From: CAVZOY01 sp963777095
GTDB taxonomy: Bacteria > Actinomycetota > Actinomycetes > Mycobacteriales > Geodermatophilaceae
Assembly: GCA_963777095.1 (NCBI GenBank)
Contig: CAVZOY010000006.1
Location: 186,001 to 250,000 of the forward strand
Length of the DNA: 64,000 bases
Direction: 5' to 3'
Under the pieces are notes generated by a model. It did not search any database and was not told the origin of the DNA. It was given only the letters and a program-made list of their open reading frames with translations. Each line of letters begins with the position of its first letter. The first letter of the stretch is position 1. The translations under genes and the position numbers were made by a program. Shown here piece by piece: positions 54,979 through 61,756 of this stretch.

Positions 54979-55797
54979 TCAATCCGACAGGACGTCGAAC
55001 TCCGAGGTGTCGTAGCGCGCGGACGTGACCACCGGCGTGGTGTCGACCGGGACGAGCGTGGCCTGGCTGTGCGCACCGCAGCCGTAGTCCACGGCGACGA
55101 CGCGGCCGTCGGCGGGGGCGTAGGCGTTGCCGCAGGCGCCGAGCCGCGCGCGCAGCGAGCCGGCCAGGGGCAGCCAGAAACCGCAGGTGCCGCACGGACC
55201 GGGGGCCTGCCGGGCCATGGGCGAGCGCGGGCCGAACTCGCCGTCGGCCCAGCGACCTGCCGCCTCGTCGCGGCCCTCGCGGGACATGACCCGCTCGCGG
55301 CCGACGCCGATCTCCTGGGCGACGACCCGGGCCTCGGGGTCATCGGCGGAGTCGTCGTCCGCGACGTAGATGGGGACGAGCCGCGGGTCGTCCTCGGTCG
55401 CGGGCAGGACGTCGCCCACGGACAGGTCGCCCGGGCGGAGCCGCTCGTGCCACGGCACCCAGGCGGGGGCGAGCAGGGCTGCGTCGCCGGGGAGGAGGAC
55501 GACCTCGTCGACCGTGACGGTGTCGTCGCCGGGAACGCGGGCCAGCGTGACCGCCCAGTGCCAGCCGGCGTAGCCGGGCAGCCGGCTGTCGAAGACGTGG
55601 GTGAGGACGGCGCCGAGCCGCTCGGGATCGGTCAGCTCGTGCTCGACGGACACCCCGCGGGAGTCGCCGACCAGGGCGGGGTCGCCGGCGGTCTCGGCAG
55701 CGGCGGTGCGGGCGATCTCGACGGCGGCGCTCAGCACCTCGTCGGCACCGGCCGGGGTGGACCGGGACGTCGGGGGGAGCTCGGACACGCCCGCCAT
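54979..55797 (-). CDS. DUF3027 family protein
   Basis: A 272-aa protein: an N-terminal helical part (LSAAVEIARTAAAETAGDPALVGDSRGVSVEHELTDPERLGAVLTHVFDSRLPGYAGWHWAVTLAR), a middle LLPGDAALLAPAWVPWHERLRPGDLSVGDVLPATEDDPRLVP, and a C-terminal Cys-rich segment (CGTCGFWLPLAGSLRARLGACGNAYAPADGRVVAVDYGCGAHS) that probably binds metal. It is a conserved actinobacterial family without assigned function. ATG 55797; GTG 55788 is an alternative. Confidence 0.88.
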   Translation of the reverse strand: MAGVSELPPTSRSTPAGADEVLSAAVEIARTAAAETAGDPALVGDSRGVSVEHELTDPERLGAVLTHVFDSRLPGYAGWHWAVTLARVPGDDTVTVDEVVLLPGDAALLAPAWVPWHERLRPGDLSVGDVLPATEDDPRLVPIYVADDDSADDPEARVVAQEIGVGRERVMSREGRDEAAGRWADGEFGPRSPMARQAPGPCGTCGFWLPLAGSLRARLGACGNAYAPADGRVVAVDYGCGAHSQATLVPVDTTPVVTSARYDTSEFDVLSD

Positions 55798-55869
55798 TGT
55801 GGCCGATGACCGGCGGGAAGCGGTGGGCGGCGTCCCCGCCGGCCGATTCGGGTGCGGCACCATGGGGAC

Positions 55870-57393
55870 GTGCCCGACACGCGACGTCCGTCCGGTGCCG
55901 GCCGGTGGCTCCCACCGACGCCCGGCTCGGGCCCTGTCGCGCCGGACAGCATGGACACGACGCCGCTGTCGCCCGCGCGCCCGCAGACCGAGCCGCTGCC
56001 GGTCCCGGAGGCGCCGGCGGCAGGGACGCCGGAACCGCGCCGCCCGGCCAAGCTGACCGTCACCCGGGTCGCGGTGGCGCGCACCCGCGAGCTCACCGGT
56101 GCCGCCGTGCGCCGCGTGCGCGCCGCCAGCCGCGCGGACGGCGCGGGCGAGAGCGGGCTGACCCAGCTGCTGTGGGTGCACGCCCTGCACATGGCCGGCG
56201 ACGCCATGGTTGCCGTGTCGCTCGCCGGAACACTGTTCTTCGCCGCCACGACCGACGCGCAGCGCAGCAACGTCGCGCTGTACCTGCTGGTCACGATGGC
56301 GCCGTTCGCGGTCCTGGCGCCGGTGATCGGACCGCTGCTGGACCGGTTGCAGCGCGGCCGCCGATGGGCGCTGGGCGCGAGCCTGGCCGGGCGCGGGGTC
56401 CTGGCGCTGGTCATGGCCGCGCACTTCGACGACCTGCTGCTCTACCCGGCGGCGCTCGGCGTCCTCGTGCTGTCCAAGTCGCACAACGTGCTGCGCGCGG
56501 CGGTCATCCCCCGGGTGCTCCCGCAGTCGCTGTCCCTGACGTCGGCGAACGCGCGGCTGTCGGTGTTCGGCCTGGTCACCGCGGGCGTCTTCGGCGCTGT
56601 GGCCGCGGCCATCGCGGCACTTCTCGGCTTCCCGCCGCTGCTGTGGTGCGCGGCGGTCGTCTTCGTCGGCGCCGCGGTCCTCGCGGTGCGGCTGCCCCGC
56701 CACGTCGACGTGCCGATCGGCGAGGAGACCGTCGAGATCCCGCTGTCGTCGGAGCCGCCGACCGTGCCCAGTCGCCTGCCGTGGCGGCGGCGGACGGTCA
56801 GCCCGCACGTGGTCATCGCGCTCCGGGCCGAGGCGGCACTGCGCGGGCTGGGCGGCTTCTTGACGATCTTCACCGCGTTCCTCGTGCAGGCGAGTTTTCC
56901 CGACGCCTGGGACGCCTCGATCGCGCTCGGCTCGGTTGCCGTCGCCGCCGGCCTGGGCAGCTTCGCCGGCACCGCGCTGGGCACCCGGCTGACCACGTCG
57001 ACGCCGGACCGGGTGGTGCTGTGGTCGGCCGGTGGCGCCGCAGCGGTCACCGTGCTGGCGGCGGTGTTCTACAGCTTCCCGCTGGCGGCGGTCGTGGCCG
57101 GCGTCGCGGCGCTGACCAACGCCCTGGGCAAGGTCTCGCTCGACGCGATCATCCAGCGCGAGGTGCACGAGAGGCAGCGGGCGTCGGCGTTCGCCCGGTC
57201 GGAGACGGTGCTCCAGCTGGCGTGGGTGCTCGGCGGCGCGCTCGGCATCGCGCTCCCGCCGACCGGCTGGCTGGGCTTCACGGTGGCCGCCGTCCTGCTC
57301 GGTCTCGCGGTGGCCGCCGTCCTCTACGGGGTGCTGCGCGGCCGGTCGCGCCCGCCCGCGCCGGTGGCCCCGACCGGGCAGCCGTGGTCGTGA
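55870..57393 (+). CDS. MFS transporter
   Basis: About 507 aa. A long Pro-rich cytoplasmic N-terminus (about 80 residues) precedes twelve helices: LTQLLWVHALHMAGDAMVAVSLAGTLFFAA, GPLLDRLQRGRRWALGASLAGRG, VLSKSHNVLRAAVIPRVLP, ALTNALGKVSLDAIIQREVHERQRASAFARSETVLQLAWVLGGALGIALP. GTG 55870 follows CACCAT by 6 nt; GTG 55852 would lengthen it. It is coupled to the lipoprotein gene by a 4-bp overlap. Substrate unknown. Confidence 0.88.
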   Translation: MPDTRRPSGAGRWLPPTPGSGPVAPDSMDTTPLSPARPQTEPLPVPEAPAAGTPEPRRPAKLTVTRVAVARTRELTGAAVRRVRAASRADGAGESGLTQLLWVHALHMAGDAMVAVSLAGTLFFAATTDAQRSNVALYLLVTMAPFAVLAPVIGPLLDRLQRGRRWALGASLAGRGVLALVMAAHFDDLLLYPAALGVLVLSKSHNVLRAAVIPRVLPQSLSLTSANARLSVFGLVTAGVFGAVAAAIAALLGFPPLLWCAAVVFVGAAVLAVRLPRHVDVPIGEETVEIPLSSEPPTVPSRLPWRRRTVSPHVVIALRAEAALRGLGGFLTIFTAFLVQASFPDAWDASIALGSVAVAAGLGSFAGTALGTRLTTSTPDRVVLWSAGGAAAVTVLAAVFYSFPLAAVVAGVAALTNALGKVSLDAIIQREVHERQRASAFARSETVLQLAWVLGGALGIALPPTGWLGFTVAAVLLGLAVAAVLYGVLRGRSRPPAPVAPTGQPWS

Positions 57394-57827
57394 GGCGGCT
57401 TCCCGCCCTGCTCGCCCTCGCGCTCCTGGCCGGCTGCTCCTCGGGCTCCGACGGGCCGGGACAGGTCCGCGCCGAGGTCGGCCCCCAGGACGTGCAGCTG
57501 CAGCCCACCCAGGGCTGCGTCGGCGGTGAGCGCACGCGCTACGAGACGGCGCCGCCCGTCCTCGAGGTCTCCCCCGACGCGACGATCACCCTCACCGTGC
57601 CGGACGCGACCGCCGAGCAGGGCTGGAGCGTCCAGGTCTTCGACGAGCAGCTCGAGGAGCAGATCGGCGAGGTGGACGTTCCGGAGGGCGAAGCGCGGCT
57701 CGACCGGATCGGCACGTCCGACATCGTGCCGCCGGCCTTCTACCTCGTGGTGGTCGAGGACAAGGGCGGCGACTGCGGTGAGTGGTCGGCCGCCTGGCCC
57801 GTCGGCTTCCTCCGCGCCGGCGGCTGA
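57390..57827 (+). CDS. Lipoprotein, DUF2771-like
   Basis: A 145-aa precursor with a lipoprotein signal (RRLPALLALALLAGC, lipobox LLAGC, Cys18 or near). The mature domain is beta-rich (VQLQPTQGCVGGERTRYETAPPVLEVSPDATITLTVPDATAEQGWSVQVFDE) with two further cysteines that may pair. Similar proteins follow this MFS gene in related genomes. GTG 57390 overlaps the MFS stop (GTGA). It converges with the cold-shock gene, 9 bp apart. Confidence 0.85.
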   Translation: MRRLPALLALALLAGCSSGSDGPGQVRAEVGPQDVQLQPTQGCVGGERTRYETAPPVLEVSPDATITLTVPDATAEQGWSVQVFDEQLEEQIGEVDVPEGEARLDRIGTSDIVPPAFYLVVVEDKGGDCGEWSAAWPVGFLRAGG

Positions 57828-57836
57828 GCTCCTTTC

Positions 57837-58232
57837 TCAGGCCTCCAGGTCGGCCGCGACCGCGCGCAGCACCGAGCCGACCTTGCGCGACTCGGCGCGG
57901 TCGGGGTACCGGCCGCGGCGCAGGCCTTCGCCGACCTCGTCGAGCAGCTTGATCAGGTCCTCGATGATCGGCACGAGCTCGTCGGGCTTCTTGCGGTGCT
58001 GGGCCGCGACGGCGGCCGACACCGACGGCAGCGGGTCGAGCACCCGCACCTGCAGCGCCTGGTCCCCGCGCCGTCCCGCCACGATGCCGAACTCCACGCG
58101 CTGACCGGGCTTGAGCTCGGAGATCCCGGCGGGCAGGGCGTCCTTGTGCACGAAGACGTCGGGCCCGTCCTCGCGGGATAGGAAGCCGAAGCCCTTCTCC
58201 GGGTTGAACCACTTGACTCTGCCGGTGGGCAC
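57837..58232 (-). CDS. Cold-shock-domain protein with C-terminal extension
   Basis: A 131-aa protein. Residues 1-65 form a cold-shock domain with both RNP motifs: GRVKWFNPEKGFGFLSRED and DVFVHKDALPAG. Residues 75-131 are a helical, charged extension (AVAAQHRKKPDELVPIIEDLIKLLDEVGEGLRRGRYPDRAESRKVGSVLRAVA) typical of actinobacterial CspB-type long paralogs. GTG 58232 follows GAGGGA by 8 nt. A roughly 75-nt leader from the TAATCT -10 is compatible with post-transcriptional control. Confidence 0.93.
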   Translation of the reverse strand: MPTGRVKWFNPEKGFGFLSREDGPDVFVHKDALPAGISELKPGQRVEFGIVAGRRGDQALQVRVLDPLPSVSAAVAAQHRKKPDELVPIIEDLIKLLDEVGEGLRRGRYPDRAESRKVGSVLRAVAADLEA

Positions 58233-58312
58233 GTCTTTTCCCTCTGTCTTGTCGCGGGTGGGTCCGGCCGCGGGCCGGGAGGTCGCCGGCGGCTCGGTGG
58301 CCGCTCGCCTCC

Positions 58313-58318
58313 AGATTA
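58313..58318 (-). promoter_or_regulatory. -10 element (TAATCT) for the cold-shock gene
   Basis: On the minus strand TAATCT, the most A/T-rich hexamer in this spacer, lies 81 nt upstream of the GTG. The -35 is unclear. Confidence 0.45.
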
Positions 58319-58384
58319 GCGGCCCGGATACGAAGGCCGGGTGCGATTTCCCGTGCAGGTGTGATGCGCCCCTAGCCTGAGGGG

Positions 58385-58729
58385 GTGCCGAGCCCCCACC
58401 CCGACTACCGATTCAGCCTTGCCAACGAGCGCACCCTGCTCGCCTGGCTGCGCACCGGCCTCGCCCTGGTCGCCGGCGGGGTCGCCGTCGCCACCTACGC
58501 ACCGGACCTCGGTACGCAGTGGGCCAGCGCCGTCGTCGCCCTGGCGCTCGTGGCCACGGGCCTGGGTACCGCGGTGGCCGGCTACTTCCGCTGGCGCGGC
58601 AACGAGGCGGCCATCGCCGCCGACGAGCCGCTGCCCGAGAGCCGGCTGGCACCGGCCGTGTTCGCCACCGTCGGGACGGTCCTGGTGATCGTCGCTGTGC
58701 TCGTGGGCGTCCAGGTGGCCGCACGGTGA
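58385..58729 (+). CDS. YidH/DUF202 family membrane protein
   Basis: A 114-aa protein with three helices: DYRFSLANERTLLAWLRTGLALVAGGVAVATYAP is the DUF202 signature, then WASAVVALALVATGLGTAVAGYF and LAPAVFATVGTVLVIVAVLVGVQVA. TAGCCT ends 6 nt before the GTG, so it is leaderless. It overlaps the second DUF202 gene by 4 bp; the two probably form a complex. Function unknown. Confidence 0.9.
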   Translation: MPSPHPDYRFSLANERTLLAWLRTGLALVAGGVAVATYAPDLGTQWASAVVALALVATGLGTAVAGYFRWRGNEAAIAADEPLPESRLAPAVFATVGTVLVIVAVLVGVQVAAR

Positions 58730-59052
58730 CCGCGCCCCGGGACACCCAGGCCGAACGGACGGCGCTGGCGTGGCAGCGCACCGCGCTGGGTGTGGTCGGG
58801 GTCGCCGCGCTCCTCGGACACCGGGCGATCTCGGGCGGTCACCCAGCCCTGCTCCTCCCCGCCGGCGCGTGTGCGCTGCTGGGCGTCGTGCTGCTCTCCG
58901 GCATCGGCGCCGTGCGCGACCGGCAGGTGCGCACCGCGGTGGCGCGGGACGAGCCGCTGTCCACCAGGCGGCTCGTCCTGTTCGCCACCTTCGTCGTCGT
59001 GGTGGTCGCCGTCGCGGCGGGAGTGTCCGTGCTGGTCGGGCGGCTCGGCTAG
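58726..59052 (+). CDS. DUF202 family membrane protein (second of pair)
   Basis: A 108-aa protein: RDTQAERTALAWQRTALGVVGVAALLGHRAI (DUF202 N-terminal signature), ALLLPAGACALLGVVLLSGIGAV and RRLVLFATFVVVVVAVAAGVSVLV. It overlaps the first DUF202 gene by GTGA and converges with the nucleotidyltransferase gene, sharing stop bases. Confidence 0.9.
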   Translation: MTAPRDTQAERTALAWQRTALGVVGVAALLGHRAISGGHPALLLPAGACALLGVVLLSGIGAVRDRQVRTAVARDEPLSTRRLVLFATFVVVVVAVAAGVSVLVGRLG

Positions 59053-59681
59053 GCGGACGCGGCCTTCGGGGCCGCCGCCTGCTCGGCCTCGATGATCTCC
59101 AGCCGCTCGAGCAGCAGCAGGAACACCGCCGCGAAGTCGTTGCCGTCCACCCGCTGCCGGACGTCGGACCAGTCGACCTGCTCGCGCATCGCGCGGGCCA
59201 CGGGCAGCAGCCGGCCGTAGTCGCAGTAGTGCTCGTCGAGCGCCATCACCTTCGTGACGATGATGTCGGTCGCCTCGAGGACGGGCATGTGCACCGAGAG
59301 CACCGGCATGTCCTCGGCGCGTTCGATCAGGTCGTTCGTGACCGGTGCACCGCACGTGCGCCACAGGACGTCGATGAACGCGTTGTCAGTGACCACCTTG
59401 ATCAGCCAGTCCTCGGCCGGCTCCACCACCGGCAGGCCGGCGTCGGCCAGCGCGGCGGCGGCGCGCTCGGCGTCCGCGGCCGGGACGAGGAAGTCGGCGT
59501 CGTGGTCGGGCTCGGGCGCCCCGCGCACCCAGGCGGCGTAGCCGCCGCAGAGGGCGAAGGGCACGCCGGCCTGCTTGAGCGCCACCGCGGTGCGCTTGAG
59601 CAGGTCGCGGACGGTCTCCCGGTCGACCGGCTCCCCGGGCGCCGGCCCGCCGATTCCCTCGGGCGCGGGCGTCCCCGGCAT
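59049..59681 (-). CDS. Nucleotidyltransferase-fold protein (AbiEii-like)
   Basis: A 210-aa protein: AVALKQAGVPFALCGGYAAWVRGAPEPDHDADFLVP has the GG...R and DxD core (DHDADF) of the minimal nucleotidyltransferase superfamily; VTDNAFIDVLWRT gives a third acidic residue, and a helical C-terminal domain follows. The family includes AbiEii/HI0074-type toxins, but no antitoxin is adjacent, so a defence role is unproven. Divergent from the EEP hydrolase. Confidence 0.82.
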   Translation of the reverse strand: MPGTPAPEGIGGPAPGEPVDRETVRDLLKRTAVALKQAGVPFALCGGYAAWVRGAPEPDHDADFLVPAADAERAAAALADAGLPVVEPAEDWLIKVVTDNAFIDVLWRTCGAPVTNDLIERAEDMPVLSVHMPVLEATDIIVTKVMALDEHYCDYGRLLPVARAMREQVDWSDVRQRVDGNDFAAVFLLLLERLEIIEAEQAAAPKAASA

Positions 59682-59697
59682 GGGGTAGGGAGAAGGG

Positions 59698-60465
59698 GTG
59701 CGCATCGCCACGTTCAACATCCTGCACGGTCGGTCGCCGTCCGACGACCGGGTGGACGTCGAGCGGCTGGCCGCCGCGGTCAAGGACCTGGACGCCGACG
59801 TGCTCGGACTGCAGGAGGTGGACCGCGACCAACCGCGCTCGATGGGTGCCGACCTGACCGCCGTCGCCGCCGAGGCGATGGGCGCGGTGGACTCCCAGTT
59901 CGTCGCCGCCCTCGCCGGCACACCGGGTGGCACCTGGATGGCCGCGACCGGCGAGGAGCAGCCGGGATCGGCGAGCTACGGGATCGCCCTGCTGTCGCGC
60001 TACCCCGTGGTGTCGTGGCGCGTGGTCCGGCTGCCGACGCTGCACAGCCGGGTGCCGATGTGGTTCAAGGGCTCCCGCCGCCCGGTGCTGGTGCACGACG
60101 AGCCCCGGGTCGCCGTCGCGGCGGTGGTCGACGGCCCGTTCGGCGAGGTGACCGTCGCCAACACCCACCTGTCGTTCATTCCCGGCTGGAACGCGCTGCA
60201 GCTGCGCAGCCTGGTGCGGTCGCTCGTCGGCACGCGCGAACCGCTGGTGCTGATCGGCGACCTGAACATGGAGCAGCGGCGGGCGGCGCAGGTCAGCGGC
60301 CTGCGCCCACTGGCCACGGCGGCGACGTTCCCGGTCGACGAACCGCGCCAGCAGCTCGACCACGTCCTGGTGCGCGGCCGGCTCCGGGCGACGTCCCCCG
60401 CGGTCGGCCACCGGCTGCCGCTCTCGGACCACCGGGCGCTCACGGTCGGCTGCGAACCCGCCTGA
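59698..60465 (+). CDS. Endonuclease/exonuclease/phosphatase (EEP) family hydrolase
   Basis: A 255-aa metal-dependent hydrolase with all motifs: RIATFNILHG, DVLGLQEVDRDQPRS (metal Glu), YGIALLSRYPV, VANTHLSF, LIGDLNMEQ, LDHVLV and LSDHRAL (catalytic His). There is no signal peptide, so it is cytoplasmic; the substrate may be nucleic acid or a phospholipid headgroup. TAGGGA ends 6 nt before GTG 59698. Confidence 0.92.
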   Translation: MRIATFNILHGRSPSDDRVDVERLAAAVKDLDADVLGLQEVDRDQPRSMGADLTAVAAEAMGAVDSQFVAALAGTPGGTWMAATGEEQPGSASYGIALLSRYPVVSWRVVRLPTLHSRVPMWFKGSRRPVLVHDEPRVAVAAVVDGPFGEVTVANTHLSFIPGWNALQLRSLVRSLVGTREPLVLIGDLNMEQRRAAQVSGLRPLATAATFPVDEPRQQLDHVLVRGRLRATSPAVGHRLPLSDHRALTVGCEPA

Positions 60466-60514
60466 CCTGCGACGACGTCTCGCGCGGCCGCTCGCCGCAC
60501 GCGATCATGACCGC

Positions 60515-60850
60515 ATGGCCGTCCGCACCGCCACGAATCGCGTCGTGTCCCTGCTCGCCACCGCCGTCCGTGTCGTTGCGGCCGTGATCGGGGCGATCCT
60601 CGTGGTGCACTGCGGTTTTCGTGCTGTTCGACGCCAACCCCGCCAACCCGGTGGTCGAGCTCACCACCGGCGTGCGGGAACGTTCGGTTGGTTCACCGAG
60701 AACCTGTTCCGCACCGACGACGCGACGATCGGCGAGGCGATCAACGACGCGATCGCGGCGCTGATCTACGTGGTGGTGGGCAGCCTCGTCTCGAAGCTGG
60801 TCCTCCGGCTCGCGCCGTCGGCGAAGGCGACGGCGAAGGCGAAGGCCTGA
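60515..60850 (+). CDS. Conserved membrane protein (two compensating frameshifts)
   Basis: About 111 aa. Helix 1 RVVAAVIGAILVVH, a loop read in a second frame as VFVLFDANPANPVVELTTGVRE, then WFTENLFRTDDATIGEAINDAIAALIYVVVGSLVSKLVLRL. The middle 25 residues are Arg/Pro-rich nonsense in the continuous frame but sensible in the +1 frame, so an extra base at 60611-60613 and a compensating change near 60680-60690 are inferred. GATCAT lies 6 nt before the ATG. Function unknown. Confidence 0.65.
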   Translation: MAVRTATNRVVSLLATAVRVVAAVIGAILVVHCGFRAVRRQPRQPGGRAHHRRAGTFGWFTENLFRTDDATIGEAINDAIAALIYVVVGSLVSKLVLRLAPSAKATAKAKA

Positions 60851-60853
60851 GGG

Positions 60854-61084
60854 CTAGCGGCTGCGCTTGACCTCACCGGCCATGAGGCCGGCGCGGTTCG
60901 GCTTGTCGGTCGGGTGCGCGTAGCGCAGCCGCTCGGGCGGGAGCGGGAAGCTGTGGTCCTCGCCGAACGGCGACAGCGACCCGGCGGTCTCGCTCGTGAG
61001 CTCGGTCAGCGGCGGGCCGCCGCCGTCGGACTGGCCCCAGGTGGGCTCGACCAGCCGCTCGTGCTTGGCCTTCCGCTTCGCCAT
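60854..61084 (-). CDS. Small conserved hypothetical protein
   Basis: A 76-aa soluble, polar protein: MAKRKAKHERLVEPTWGQ, PPLTELTSETAGSLSPFGEDHSFPLPPERLRYAHPTDKPNRAG. The regular composition and clear end suggest a real gene; no family recognised. It converges with the membrane protein, 3 bp apart. Confidence 0.6.
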   Translation of the reverse strand: MAKRKAKHERLVEPTWGQSDGGGPPLTELTSETAGSLSPFGEDHSFPLPPERLRYAHPTDKPNRAGLMAGEVKRSR

Positions 61085-61182
61085 GACCCCTCCGTCGGCA
61101 GCGGCGCCCGCTGCGGCGCCCGTCGGGGGCATTGTGTCCGACGCGGTCGGGGCGGCACATCTCCAGCCCCTCGCCGGGGTGT

Positions 61183-61704
61183 CTAGCGGGGGGCGCGCAC
61201 CTGCCGGGCGCCCACGATCGTGTCCAGGCCGTCGGCCGTGAGCACCCACTCGGCGCGCCCGACCGGGGCGGCGCGCACCTCCGCGCCGTCCAGTCGCTGC
61301 ACCGCCCTCGTGCGCCAGACCGCCGTCGTCAGCAGCCGCAGGTGCACCGGCTCGTCGGTGAGCTCGTCGAAGCCGGGCGGTTCGAAGGCGATCACCGCCG
61401 GCCCGGCGATGCGGAGCCACCCGATCTGCCAGGGCGTCCTCCGCAGCGCCTTGCCCCAGCGGGCGGCCCGCACGAGTGCCCCGCCGCCGGCCAGCGCGGC
61501 GATCGCTCCGCCGACGACCAGCACGACGACGAGGAGGCCCAACCCGGGGATCCGGCGTCCGTCGGCGGCGAGGGCCACCGCGGCGGCGCCCAGCAGCACC
61601 CCGAGGACGACGGCGATCACGCCGCCGGCCGCCCAGCGGAGGCCCGAGGCCTGGTAGGCCGCCAGCGTCGAGACGGTGACGGGGTCGTCGCCTGCGGGTC
61701 GCAC
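61183..61704 (-). CDS. Membrane protein of unknown function with PH-like C-terminal part
   Basis: A 173-aa protein. Two adjacent helices (WAAGGVIAVVLGVLLGAAAVAL and GLGLLVVVLVVGGAIAALAGGGAL) are followed by a cytoplasmic region (ARWGKALRRTPWQIGWLRIAGPAVIAFEPPGFDELTDEPVHLRLLTTAVWRTRAVQRLDGAEVRAAP), which looks like a small beta-rich bPH-type domain. GTG 61704 is preceded by GAGCAT 6 nt upstream. Divergent from the helicase-associated gene. Not recognised further. Confidence 0.65.
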   Translation of the reverse strand: MRPAGDDPVTVSTLAAYQASGLRWAAGGVIAVVLGVLLGAAAVALAADGRRIPGLGLLVVVLVVGGAIAALAGGGALVRAARWGKALRRTPWQIGWLRIAGPAVIAFEPPGFDELTDEPVHLRLLTTAVWRTRAVQRLDGAEVRAAPVGRAEWVLTADGLDTIVGARQVRAPR

Positions 61705-61743
61705 GCGTCCATGCTCGCAGCAGCGCCGGTACAACCACCGTCG

Positions 61744-61749
61744 TAGCGT
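61744..61749 (+). promoter_or_regulatory. Leaderless -10 (TAGCGT) for the helicase-associated gene
   Basis: TAGCGT ends 7 nt before ATG 61757, with no ribosome-binding site. An in-frame ATG at 61763 is the alternative start. Confidence 0.5.
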
Positions 61750-61756
61750 GGAGCGG

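Noticed and set aside
57825..57841. CTGAG...CTCAG hairpin between the lipoprotein and cold-shock genes
   Set aside because: A 5-bp stem with a 7-nt loop overlapping both stop regions is too weak to call a terminator.
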